8,665 bases of DNA, from assembly GCA_903879875.1 (NCBI GenBank), contig CAIRNC010000522.1, forward strand, positions 1-8,665, in the 5' to 3' direction. Below the pieces are notes generated by a model. The model did not search any database, had not been told where the DNA came from, and was given only the letters and a program-made list of their open reading frames with translations. The position numbers and the translations under genes are program-made. This document shows, piece by piece, positions 1 through 6,836 of the stretch (position 1 is its first letter; every line of letters starts with the position of its first letter). The DNA is from an uncultured Bacteroidota bacterium. Lineage in GTDB: Bacteria; Bacteroidota; Bacteroidia; Flavobacteriales; Flavobacteriaceae.

Positions 1-543
1 CCCGCCAATTCCTCTAGCTTCATTACGATGTGCATTCCAAAAATAGGCATCACATTGTTTTTTATATTTTGGATAAAAATCTGGGTCGAGTTTGTCGCAA
101 GCGGTTTTACAAGTTTGATGAAAATGTATTGCATCCTCCTCAAACAAATAATAAGGCGTTAAATCTTGACCTCCACCAAACCACTGCTGAATAACATTCC
201 CATTATCGTCATACATTTCAAAATAGCGCCAATTCGCATGAACAGTTGGCACCATTGGATTTTTTGGATGCAAAACCAAACTCAATCCACAGGCAAAAAA
301 ATCAGCTTCGCCAACTCCAAACATTTTTTGCATGGCTTCGGGTAATTTTCCGTTTACTGCCGAAATATTCACTCCGCCTTTTTCGAAAACTGCTCCGTTT
401 TCTATAACGCGTGTTCGTCCTCCTCCGCCTTCTGGTCGTTCCCAAATATCCTCACGGAATTTAGTTGCACCATCAGCAGCTTCCAATCCTGCACAGATTT
501 GGTCTTGAAGGTTTTGTATGTATTGGTAGAATTTATTTTTCAT
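1..543 (-). CDS. hemF: Oxygen-dependent coproporphyrinogen III oxidase, 3' end cut off by window edge
   Basis: This is the N-terminal 181 residues of HemF, which oxidatively decarboxylates two propionates of coproporphyrinogen III to give protoporphyrinogen IX in the cytoplasm. The frame is open from ATG at 543 to the window edge. Family signatures are visible: WERPEGGGGRTRV (residues 35-47), GVNISAVNGKLP (57-68), HPKNPMVPTVHANWRYFE (92-109) with the conserved His102, and WFGGGQDLTPYYLFEED (121-137). His140, His142 and His172 are further conserved-type histidines, and the visible part ends in EARGIGG. The family is about 300 residues long, so roughly 60% is present. The start is supported by full N-terminal similarity and no better upstream ATG. 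It lies 38 bp downstream of hemE on the same strand, consistent with co-transcription. The identification is secure; only the C-terminus is unseen. Confidence 0.96.
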   Translation of the reverse strand, partial: MKNKFYQYIQNLQDQICAGLEAADGATKFREDIWERPEGGGGRTRVIENGAVFEKGGVNISAVNGKLPEAMQKMFGVGEADFFACGLSLVLHPKNPMVPTVHANWRYFEMYDDNGNVIQQWFGGGQDLTPYYLFEEDAIHFHQTCKTACDKLDPDFYPKYKKQCDAYFWNAHRNEARGIGG

Positions 544-556
544 TATTTAACGCTTA

Positions 557-583
557 AAGCTAACAGCTATCAGCTGACAGCTT
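557..583. repeat. Short imperfect palindrome between hemE and hemF
   Basis: The arms aagctaacagct and agctgacagctt pair except for two central positions, around a 3-nt loop (atc). The palindrome touches the hemE stop codon and fills most of the hemE-hemF gap. It could be a weak RNA hairpin at an operon junction, or one copy of a dispersed intergenic repeat. There is no U-tract, so it is not called a terminator. Confidence 0.4.
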
Positions 584-1607
584 ATTTCCCATACTCCTTC
601 ACCGCATCGATAAATGCTTTGGCGTGATCTACAGGAATATTTGGTAAAATTCCGTGACCTAAATTGGCGATGTATTTGTCTTTTCCGAATTCGTCAATCA
701 TTTGGTGAACCATTTTCTTGATAACTGGAATTGGCGAAAGCAAACGACTTGGATCAAAATTCCCCTGCAAAGTGATGTTTCCACCTGATAAATATCTTGC
801 GTTTCGTGGCGAACACGTCCAATCCACTCCTAATGCCGAAGCCCTACTTTTTCCCATTTCTCCCAAGGCAAACCAACATCCTTTTCCGAAAACAATTACA
901 GGCGCGTCATCTGCCAAAGCTTCAACGATTTGGTTGATGTATTTCCAAGAAAATTCTTGATAATCAACTGGTGAAAGCATTCCACCCCAAGAGTCGAAAA
1001 TCTGAACGGCATCAACACCGGCTTTTACTTTTTCTTTTAAATATAAAATAGTGGTGTCAGTAATTTTTTGCAATAAAACATGCGCCGCAACTGGATTGGA
1101 GAAACAAAATCCTTTGGCAGTATCAAAACTTTTTGATCCTTTTCCTTCCACAGCATAACAGAATATGGTCCAAGGCGAACCAGCAAAACCAATCAACGGC
1201 ACCTCATCGTTCAACATTTCTTTGGTCAATTTTACTGCATCCATCACATAGCCCAACGTTTCTTGAATGTTAGGCACATAAACCTGATTGACTTGCTCCA
1301 TGGTACGAATTGGATTTGGGATAATCGGGCCTAAATTGTCTTTCAATTCTACGTGAATTCCCATCGCTCTTGGCACTACCAAAATATCCGAAAACAAAAT
1401 CGCTGCATCTGGTCCAATTCTACGAATGGGTTGTACGGTGATTTCTGCGGCCAATTCTGGAGTTTCGCAACGGGTGAAAAAATCATATTTATCACGCAAA
1501 GCACGGAATTCTGGCAAATATCTTCCGGCTTGACGCATCATCCATACGGGTGGGCGTTCAACAGTTTCTCCTCTTAATGCTTTTAAAAATAGGTCGTTCT
1601 TTATCAT
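582..1607 (-). CDS. hemE: Uroporphyrinogen decarboxylase
   Basis: HemE removes the four acetate carboxyls of uroporphyrinogen III to give coproporphyrinogen III; it is a cofactor-free cytoplasmic enzyme. The protein is 341 residues from the chosen start, normal for the family. It carries the signature RPPVWMMRQAGRYLPEF (residues 18-34, including Arg25 and Arg29), the FSDIL motif with the catalytic-type Asp74, GFAGSPWTIFCYAVEG in the middle, IFDSWGGMLSP, and the C-terminal NLGHGILP histidine motif. The frame is open to an upstream ATG at 1628, which would add seven residues (MNDKKTK). The ATG at 1607 was preferred because MIKNDLFLKAL matches the usual start of flavobacterial HemE, and because 1628 nearly abuts the palindrome upstream. 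It follows hemD on the same strand with a 58-bp gap. Confidence 0.96.
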   Translation of the reverse strand: MIKNDLFLKALRGETVERPPVWMMRQAGRYLPEFRALRDKYDFFTRCETPELAAEITVQPIRRIGPDAAILFSDILVVPRAMGIHVELKDNLGPIIPNPIRTMEQVNQVYVPNIQETLGYVMDAVKLTKEMLNDEVPLIGFAGSPWTIFCYAVEGKGSKSFDTAKGFCFSNPVAAHVLLQKITDTTILYLKEKVKAGVDAVQIFDSWGGMLSPVDYQEFSWKYINQIVEALADDAPVIVFGKGCWFALGEMGKSRASALGVDWTCSPRNARYLSGGNITLQGNFDPSRLLSPIPVIKKMVHQMIDEFGKDKYIANLGHGILPNIPVDHAKAFIDAVKEYGK

Positions 1608-1629
1608 TTTTGTTTTTTTATCGTTCAAC

Positions 1630-1662
1630 AGACTTAACAGGTTTTAAAAACCTGTTAGGTCT
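1630..1662. repeat. Strong intergenic palindrome between hemD and hemE
   Basis: Two 16-nt arms, agacttaacaggtttt and aaaacctgttaggtct, are complementary except at one position, with a single unpaired base between them. The hairpin lies just after the hemD stop and before hemE. As RNA it would form a stable stem within the haem operon, and it could attenuate, process or protect the transcript. I recall similar AACAGGTTT/AAACCTGTT palindromes as common intergenic elements in Flavobacterium, so a dispersed repeat is likely. That memory was not checked here. Confidence 0.7.
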
Positions 1663-1665
1663 AAA

Positions 1666-2331
1666 TTATTTATATTCCTCAATTACATCCTCAATCAGCT
1701 CTTCAACCGAGGGCTGGTCTGCGACTATAATATTTTTAGTTATTTTATCTAAAGCATCGGCTGTGGTATTGCCAATACAAAAGCAAATTTCTTTTTTTAT
1801 TTTATTGTCCTTCAAATAACTTTCAACAGCTGACGGACTGAAAAACAAGATTCCATCGACTGCGTTTTTTATTTTCTGTGGCGTTAAAGTCGTTTCATAA
1901 ACTTGAATTTCATTGAAGTTGACTTTGGCCGCTTTCAAAGCTTTTGGCAAAGTTTCTTTTCGCAAATTGCCACTGAAAAAAGTATAACTTTCATTCGCAT
2001 AAATCAAAGTAATGATTTCAGCCAAATCGGAAGCGTAATCAACGTAAACATCCACAATAAAACCATTTTCTTCTAATAATGCTTTGGTTTTCAAACCCAC
2101 ACAAAACACTTTTTTTGTTTTTAGTTCTAAGCCTTTCGGATGCAGCAAAACACTTTGCGCTGCATTTTGACTGGTAAAAATTAAATTGTCTTTGATTCCA
2201 TTTAAATCAAAATCCGAGTTTTCGGTTTTAATAAAATTGGCTTCAGATACTGAAAAACCAGCATCTAACAAGGCTTGCTTTTGAGGATTCAAAAGTGTTT
2301 TTGTGGAGAGAATGCTAATTTGGTTATTCAT
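1666..2331 (-). CDS. hemD: Uroporphyrinogen III synthase
   Basis: HemD cyclises hydroxymethylbilane and inverts ring D to make uroporphyrinogen III. HemD sequences are poorly conserved, but the 221-residue length, two-lobed pattern and context agree: an N-terminal ISILSTKTLL strand, IFTSQNAAQSV (about residues 51-61), the interlobe region VFCVGLKTKALLEENGF, FFSGNLRKETLP, the second-lobe FFSPSAVESYL, and the C-terminal CIGNTTADAL and QPSVEELIEDV motifs. Its position between hemC and hemE (apart from inserted genes) matches the usual flavobacterial order. The start overlaps the stop of the upstream nuclease gene as ATGA, suggesting translational coupling. The first 15 codons have a diverged duplicate at 3489-3533, so the 5' end of this gene may have been exchanged during insertion of the nuclease gene. 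Confidence 0.92.
   Translation of the reverse strand: MNNQISILSTKTLLNPQKQALLDAGFSVSEANFIKTENSDFDLNGIKDNLIFTSQNAAQSVLLHPKGLELKTKKVFCVGLKTKALLEENGFIVDVYVDYASDLAEIITLIYANESYTFFSGNLRKETLPKALKAAKVNFNEIQVYETTLTPQKIKNAVDGILFFSPSAVESYLKDNKIKKEICFCIGNTTADALDKITKNIIVADQPSVEELIEDVIEEYK
2287..2331 (-). repeat. Direct repeat, intact copy: first 15 codons of hemD
   Basis: These 45 bases match 3489-3533 in the same orientation at 37 of 45 positions. At protein level MNNQISILSTKTLLN aligns with MNNKLTILSTKILLN (11 of 15 identical). Similarity stops abruptly after codon 15. Together the two copies bracket the DUF1016-type nuclease gene, giving a repeat-to-repeat interval of about 1.2 kb. Confidence 0.85.
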
Positions 2332-3476
2332 ATTTCATTCTTTGATTTTGTTTCAGGAATCAAAATACGTTGAAATTCTGCTACTGTTGGTAATTTCCCT
2401 ATTAATTCTTTTGGTAACTGTTTGCTTAAAATGTATTCAGCAACTCCTATTGGTTTATTCGCATTGCGTAAAGTATATTCTACTTCTAAATGATTTTTTT
2501 CTGGAACTAACAAAATGCCTATACTAGGTTGGTCGTCAAATTGCTTTAATTGTTCGTCCATTAATTGCAAATAAAAATCAAGTTTGCCTACAAATTCTGG
2601 TTCAAATTCAACAACTTTCAATTCCACAGCCACCAAGCATTTGAGTATTCTATGATAAAAAAGCAAATCGATAAAATAGTCTTTATTACCTAATGAAAGT
2701 CTATATTGGTTGCCAATAAAACAAAATCCATAACCCAATTCCAACATCAGTCGCTTTACGTTTTCGACCATTGTGTTTTCTAAATCTCTTTCGGTAACGG
2801 GTTTATTAATGTCTAGAAAATCAAGACTATAAACGCTTTTGATACTTTCTCGTGCTTGTTCCTGAAAATGTTCGGGCAAAGCCGTAGCAAAATTATGCTG
2901 TGATGGTTTTGATATATAATATTCGTAGGCATTCGCTTTTATTTGATGTAATAAAACCGCTCGACTGTATCTGTTTTTTATAGTTTGTTCTAAATAAAAA
3001 ATCCTTGCTTTAGGCTCTTTTACCTTTTGAAGAATTAAAATATTATGATACCAAGGAGTTGTCAAGACCAATTTTTTTACATATTCCAAATGTGAAACCG
3101 GCGGCTTCATATTTGCATTTTCTAATTGTGAAGCAGGCTGCTTCACATTTGTATTTTCTAATTGTGAACCAGCTTGGTTCACATTTGAATACTCTGCAAC
3201 CAATTGCTTCATAAACCGAAGATTTCGAGGAGACCAACTTACTCCTTCTCCAATTAACTGCGGTAAATCTTGACTCAATAATAAAATAACCGACTTTCCC
3301 CAGCCAAATTCCTCTTGCTTTTTGATAATCAATTCGCCAATACTCCAATACAGTTGGTTCGAAATAGTTTGCACCGACTGAATGGCCTGCACTCGATGTT
3401 GCTGAACAGCAGTAGCCACATCCGAAAGAAATTCGTTGTAAGCATCTAGCGAAATGTCTTTGTTCAACAGGGTCAT
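2328..3476 (-). CDS. DUF1016 (YhcG-type) PD-(D/E)XK nuclease family protein
   Basis: This 382-residue protein has the YhcG/DUF1016 layout. A helical N-terminal domain (about residues 10-95) contains LYWSIGELI, GWGKSVILLLSQDL and FSPRN-like SWSPRNLRFMKQL. A repeat-bearing linker follows (about 97-132), then the TPWYHNILILQKV to RAVLLHQIK helical segment (139-180), then a C-terminal PD-(D/E)XK fold. The putative active site is Asp270 (DYFIDLLFYHR) with Glu285 and Lys287 (VAVELK), followed by FEPEFVGKLDFYL, so it appears intact. Members of this family occur near restriction systems and mobile DNA, but their role is not firmly established. The gene lies in the haem operon strand, six bases after the HNH gene stop, and its own stop overlaps the hemD ATG. 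Flanking hemD-derived direct repeats suggest it was inserted. The nuclease fold is confident; the biological role is unknown. Confidence 0.9.
   Translation of the reverse strand: MTLLNKDISLDAYNEFLSDVATAVQQHRVQAIQSVQTISNQLYWSIGELIIKKQEEFGWGKSVILLLSQDLPQLIGEGVSWSPRNLRFMKQLVAEYSNVNQAGSQLENTNVKQPASQLENANMKPPVSHLEYVKKLVLTTPWYHNILILQKVKEPKARIFYLEQTIKNRYSRAVLLHQIKANAYEYYISKPSQHNFATALPEHFQEQARESIKSVYSLDFLDINKPVTERDLENTMVENVKRLMLELGYGFCFIGNQYRLSLGNKDYFIDLLFYHRILKCLVAVELKVVEFEPEFVGKLDFYLQLMDEQLKQFDDQPSIGILLVPEKNHLEVEYTLRNANKPIGVAEYILSKQLPKELIGKLPTVAEFQRILIPETKSKNEI
3088..3195 (-). repeat. Three 36-bp tandem palindromic repeats inside the DUF1016 gene
   Basis: Three units (3088-3123, 3124-3159, 3160-3195) each hold a palindrome at the same phase. 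The second has arms tgtgaagca/tgcttcaca around ggc; the third has tgtgaacca/tggttcaca around gct; both are perfect over nine pairs. The first (tgtgaaacc/ggcttcata) has one wobble and one mismatch. The units encode 12-residue repeats (NQAGSQLENTNV, KQPASQLENANM, KPPVSHLEYV). A G-C pair in unit two is C-G in unit three, and an A-T pair in unit two is C-G in unit one, so changes in the arms are compensated. Confidence 0.9.
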
Positions 3477-3482
3477 AATTAT

Positions 3483-4307
3483 TTAATAGTTCAAAAGTAT
3501 TTTTGTGGATAGAATGGTGAGTTTGTTGTTCATGTTACTGTTTTTTATCATTGATTTTAATTCTTCTATTTCCAATTCTCTACCATCAATTTTTCTATGT
3601 AGCATTGCGTGACAATTTGGACAAACTGGGATTAAATCTTCTTTGTAATTTACCTTATATTCTTTTCCTATTTTGTGAATTGGTATAATATGATGAACAT
3701 GAATAAACCCCTTACCAATTTCTCCATATTGTTTAAAAAAATCAATATTGCAAACTTTACATGATGTTCCGTGAAACTCAATACATTTGTTTCTTGAAAC
3801 GGAACTTCTTTCATATTTATTTACAATAACCTGTTTTTTAATTCCCTCATAAGCATTTGAATCTTCATTTACCATGTCTGGGTAAATTTCATTTTGATTC
3901 AAATCATTAAAATTACTTTCAATATATTTTATTAAGCTTTCATTTGGTTTTATAGGCCCTTGAGGTGCTGCATTTAAACCATTTAAAAGTAAATTTTCTA
4001 AACTCATTTTTGAACTATAAACTTGTTCAATTAAAACAAGTCTCATAAATTTTCCGTTTAATGACTTTTCATATTCCAATTTATCTATCCAATATTCTTC
4101 ATCATTTCTAATGTTTTTAGAATCTAAATTTATTTTCTCAATTCGACATTTATACTGAATTTTTTTTAATGGTCTTGTGCAGTATATATAAACTATATCG
4201 TTTACTTCAAATCTTCCATTTCCTTGTCTCCAATCTATATGTCCGAAATGTTCAAAAGAACTTGAATGGTCATAAATTGAAGAATTTGCAGATATTAACC
4301 AATTCAT
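3483..4307 (-). CDS. EVE/PUA-like domain HNH endonuclease, probable modification-dependent nuclease
   Basis: This 274-residue protein has an N-terminal EVE/PUA-like domain (about residues 1-60: MNWLISANSS, IDWRQGNGRFEVNDIVYIYC, KKIQYKCRIEKI). EVE-type domains bind modified bases. A C-terminal HNH domain (about 180-238) has zinc-type pairs Cys183-x2-Cys186 and Cys229-x2-Cys232, the catalytic-type His205-His206 in HVHHIIPIH, and Asn231/His237 in CPNCHAMLH. EVE-HNH enzymes such as VcaM4I cut DNA carrying modified cytosine, so a type IV restriction (anti-phage) role is inferred. It starts 41 bp after hemC. The last 16 residues (from Met259) are not HNH sequence: they are a diverged copy of the hemD start read in frame, ending six bases before the next gene. 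Codons look even more AT-rich than those of neighbouring haem genes, consistent with acquisition. Confidence 0.88.
   Translation of the reverse strand: MNWLISANSSIYDHSSSFEHFGHIDWRQGNGRFEVNDIVYIYCTRPLKKIQYKCRIEKINLDSKNIRNDEEYWIDKLEYEKSLNGKFMRLVLIEQVYSSKMSLENLLLNGLNAAPQGPIKPNESLIKYIESNFNDLNQNEIYPDMVNEDSNAYEGIKKQVIVNKYERSSVSRNKCIEFHGTSCKVCNIDFFKQYGEIGKGFIHVHHIIPIHKIGKEYKVNYKEDLIPVCPNCHAMLHRKIDGRELEIEELKSMIKNSNMNNKLTILSTKILLNY
3489..3533 (-). pseudogene. Remnant of the hemD 5' end (15 codons), fused to the HNH gene
   Basis: This 45-base stretch repeats the hemD start with eight differences and begins with an in-frame ATG at 3533. It encodes MNNKLTILSTKILLN, then Tyr and a stop, so hemD homology ends after codon 15. 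It is the second arm of the direct repeat around the DUF1016 gene. It is probably what remains of a hemD that once followed the HNH gene directly. Confidence 0.82.
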
Positions 4308-4348
4308 ATGTAGATTTTATTAGTTTATGTGAAATTTGCAAAACAATA

Positions 4349-5273
4349 TTACTTCTTCAAACTCTCCTTAATTGACTTCATCAACGTTGCTCCGCCTTTT
4401 TCTAAAATTTCATTAGCACACTCTTTTCCAAAATTAGTCCAATTGTCTAATGAAATGGTTCTTTCAATTTCTATTTTTTCTTTTCCATCAATAGAGAATA
4501 AATTGCCAACCAAATGAATTTCGTTGTTGTTTATTCTTGCCAAAGCGCCAATTGGTGCTGTACAACCGCCTTCGAGCGTTTTTAGAAATTCTCTTTCTAT
4601 TTGTGTGCAAATTTCGGTTTCTCTATGGTTGAGTTTGCCAATAGCTTCTTTGCAAAAAGCATCGTTTTCCATAGCAACCACAAGCATTGCGCCTTGAGCT
4701 GGTGCTGGAATCATCCAATCTAAATCGATAAAATCGGTGGGTTTTAAGTTGATTCTTTCTAAACCTGCAGCGGCAAAGACAGCTCCGTTCCAATCGCTTT
4801 CGTTTAGTTTTTGCATTCGTGTATTTACATTTCCGCGCAAATCAACAACTTTGTGATTTGGGTATTTGTGCAACCATTGTGCTTGACGACGCAAACTTCC
4901 GGTGGCAATTGTTCCGTTTCCTTTAAGAAAATCGAGGTTTCCTTTGTGAACTAGAATATCCAACGTATTGGCTCTTTCGAGAACTGCCGCTTGAACAATT
5001 CCAATAGGCAAAGCTGTTGGCACATCTTTCATGGAATGTACTGCAATGTCCACTTGCCCATTTATCATGGCGATATCAAGCGTTTTTGTAAAAATTCCTG
5101 TGATTCCGAGTTCGTAAAGTGGTTTGTCGAGTAGGATATCTCCTTGTGATTTTACAGCAATAATTTCGGTTTTATAGCCTAAATCGTTTAATTTTTTTTT
5201 GAACCGTGTGGGCTTGCCAAAGGGCTAATTCACTATCACGTGTTCCAATTCGAATTGTTTTGTTTGAATCCAT
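4349..5273 (-). CDS. hemC: Hydroxymethylbilane synthase (porphobilinogen deaminase), frameshifted in a poly-A run
   Basis: HemC condenses four porphobilinogens into hydroxymethylbilane using a covalently bound dipyrromethane cofactor. After removing one base from the homopolymer at 5192-5200, the frame gives 307 residues with all family motifs: RIGTRDSELALWQA (residues 8-21), VKSQGD (40-45), HSMKDVPTALP (79-89, catalytic-type Asp83), TGSLRRQAQ (124-132), DLRGNVNTR (144-152), PAPAQGA (189-195) and the cofactor cysteine Cys237 in EGGCTAPIGA. As written, translation from ATG 5273 ends after 33 residues at 5172-5174, and the next in-frame ATG (5068, residue 69) would lose the substrate- and cofactor-contacting N-terminus. 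Everything after the shift is undamaged, which argues for a sequencing error, slippage or a very recent mutation. It follows hemA by 56 bp. Confidence 0.9.
5192..5200 (-). other. Nine-base homopolymer causing the hemC frameshift
   Basis: The plus strand has nine T residues, read as nine A residues in hemC after the codon GTT and a C. Eight A residues would keep VQKKLNDLGYK in frame; nine give VQKKIKRFRL and a stop. A run this long is a plausible site for sequencing miscalls, replication slippage, or transcriptional slippage that restores the frame in part of the mRNA. Confidence 0.9.
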
Positions 5274-5329
5274 TAAACCTTTTCTTTTTTTAAACCATAA
5301 AGATATATTAAGGTTTGTTTAGATTTTTA

Positions 5330-6634
5330 CTACGATAAAGTAATTTTATATTTTTCTTCGGCTTTTGAAATTTCTTTTTTTGGAGTTGCAAAACCAATTT
5401 GAAAAACTTTTTCAATAAAATCAATGCTATCGTCAACCGAAGTGTTTTCGTCTTTCAAATGATTTGCAAATTGATTGGTGATTTTTTGGATAATTCTAGC
5501 ACTGATTAATTCGGCTTGTTCTTCGTCAAAATTCGATAATTTTTTTCGTTGAAAAGTCAATTCTCCAGCTACAATGTCGTTTAATTTTGCTTTCAATGCG
5601 TGAATCGTTGGAGCGAATTTTCGACCATTCATCCAAGTATTCAATTCTAATTTCATATCCTCGATAATGGCCTCGGCAGCAGGAATATGCTGTTTTCTTC
5701 TTTCAAGCGTATCGTCTGTCATTTGAGATAAATAATCCATGTGAATTAAAGTAACGCCAGGAATTTGTTGCACATCGGCATTTACATTTTTTGGAATCGA
5801 TAAATCTAAAATTAACATTGGTTTTTTTAGATTTAGAATGGCTTTGTCAATCGTTGGATTTTGTGCTCCAGTTGCTACTACTAAAACATCGGCTTTTTGT
5901 AATTCGAGATGCAAATCAGAATAATCTTTTACAATCAAATTTAGTTTTCCAGCCAAAATTTCGGCAGTACTTTTGGTTCTATTTATTAAAGTAATTTGCT
6001 CGTTTTTAGTATGTTTAACTAAATTTTCGCAAGTATTTCGGCCTATTTCGCCAGTTCCAAAAAGTAGAATGTTTTTATTACCTATATCTTCTATATTTCT
6101 GAAAATGTACTGAACGGCAGCAAATGAAACAGAAGTTGCTCCTGAACTAATTTCAGTTTCGTTTTTAATTCTCTTGCTCGTTTGGATAACGGTGTTAATC
6201 AATCGATCTAAAAAAGCATTGACTAAACCCATTGATCTTGATTCTTCAAAACTGTTTTTTATCTGACCAATAATTTCAAAATCACCAAGAATTTGACTGT
6301 CTAAACCTGTTCCTACTCGAAACATGTGGTCTATAGCTTCTTGATTTTTATATACAAAACCTACTTTTTGAAAGTCTTCAACGGTACCATTACTGTTCTC
6401 ACAAACTAATTTTATCAATTGAAAAGGGTGATCTGCATATCCGTATATTTCGGTGCGATTGCAAGTAGAAGTAACGATTAAACTAACTATGCCTTCTTCT
6501 TTGGCTTGGAGTAATACCTTGGTTTTGGCTTTGGCATCTAAACTAAATTTGCCTCTAATTTCGGCATCAGCTTTCTTGTAACTTAATCCTATCGAGTAGA
6601 AAGTTTTGGGTTTAGATGTATTTGGATTTTCCAT
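5330..6634 (-). CDS. hemA: Glutamyl-tRNA reductase
   Basis: HemA reduces glutamyl-tRNA(Glu) with NADPH to glutamate-1-semialdehyde, the committed step of the C5 haem pathway. The 434-residue protein has the family's three parts. The catalytic domain contains the nucleophile Cys58 in VTSTCNRTEIYG and the GLDSQILGDFEIIGQIK signature (about 110-126), followed by SSGATSVSFAAV. A Rossmann NADPH domain has GTGEIGRN (193-200), INRT and LDLSIPKNV. A C-terminal helical dimerisation domain begins near FAPTIHALKAKL. Length is normal. It is the first gene of the minus-strand haem operon and is divergent from the AraC-type regulator. The start at 6634 gives MENPNTSKPKTFYSIGLSYKKAD, with a TAnnTTTG-type promoter box at a suitable distance upstream. 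Confidence 0.97.
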   Translation of the reverse strand: MENPNTSKPKTFYSIGLSYKKADAEIRGKFSLDAKAKTKVLLQAKEEGIVSLIVTSTCNRTEIYGYADHPFQLIKLVCENSNGTVEDFQKVGFVYKNQEAIDHMFRVGTGLDSQILGDFEIIGQIKNSFEESRSMGLVNAFLDRLINTVIQTSKRIKNETEISSGATSVSFAAVQYIFRNIEDIGNKNILLFGTGEIGRNTCENLVKHTKNEQITLINRTKSTAEILAGKLNLIVKDYSDLHLELQKADVLVVATGAQNPTIDKAILNLKKPMLILDLSIPKNVNADVQQIPGVTLIHMDYLSQMTDDTLERRKQHIPAAEAIIEDMKLELNTWMNGRKFAPTIHALKAKLNDIVAGELTFQRKKLSNFDEEQAELISARIIQKITNQFANHLKDENTSVDDSIDFIEKVFQIGFATPKKEISKAEEKYKITLS

Positions 6635-6660
6635 GTTTAATCTTTTTCTGATAGGTTTGA

Positions 6661-6668
6661 CAAAGTTA
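6661..6668 (-). promoter_or_regulatory. Candidate -7 promoter box for hemA
   Basis: On the minus strand this reads TAACTTTG, a full match to the Bacteroidota -7 consensus TAnnTTTG. It lies 27 bases upstream of the hemA ATG, so transcription would start about 20 bases before the gene. The -33 TTTG element is not clear; TTTA near 6685-6688 is the nearest approximation. This would be the main promoter of the haem operon. Confidence 0.5.
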
Positions 6669-6761
6669 TAACTACCTTTTTTATTAAAGTAACGCTAAAA
6701 GTTCTTTTTGTATCGCTTGATGAATTTCACTGAAAAAACAAGTTATAAATTAAAAAAATAC

Positions 6762-6769
6762 TATTTTTG
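6762..6769 (+). promoter_or_regulatory. Candidate -7 promoter box for the AraC-type regulator
   Basis: The plus strand reads TATTTTTG, matching TAnnTTTG. It is 90 bases before the regulator ATG, leaving a 5' UTR of roughly 85 bases. No convincing -33 element is seen at the expected spacing. In such AT-rich sequence the match could be chance. Confidence 0.35.
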
Positions 6770-6824
6770 TAATGAAATCAAGCTTTTAAAAAACAAATCT
6801 ATTCTGTTTTATAAAACTAAAAAC

Positions 6825-6836
6825 TGATAATTATCA
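6825..6836. promoter_or_regulatory. Perfect 12-bp palindrome, possible operator upstream of the AraC-type gene
   Basis: TGATAATTATCA is perfectly self-complementary and ends 23 bases before the regulator's ATG. It resembles the half-sites of Fur-type operators (TGATAAT/ATTATCA) but is shorter than the usual 7-1-7 arrangement. It could be an iron- or regulator-responsive operator in the shared promoter region, although chance is not excluded in AT-rich DNA. Confidence 0.3.

Noticed and set aside
3088..3195. CRISPR-like array
   Set aside because: The 36-bp spacing and palindromes suggested it, but the units are contiguous without unique spacers and remain in the coding frame of the nuclease gene.
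3043..3348. Open frame of 101 codons within the DUF1016 gene on the same strand
   Set aside because: It is an alternative frame of the nuclease gene, kept open partly because the 36-bp repeats are a multiple of three; it has no recognisable protein features.
2287..3533. Insertion sequence with target-site duplication
   Set aside because: The 45-bp repeats are much longer than usual target duplications and have diverged; no transposase or terminal inverted repeats are seen. The internal gene is a DUF1016 nuclease.
5274..5329. Possible promoter (TATCTTTA on the minus strand, 5297-5304) and weak inverted repeat aaacctt/aaggttt before hemC
   Set aside because: The box misses the final G of TAnnTTTG, there is no -33 element, and the repeat has 7-bp arms with a 28-base loop. 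Read-through from hemA is simpler.
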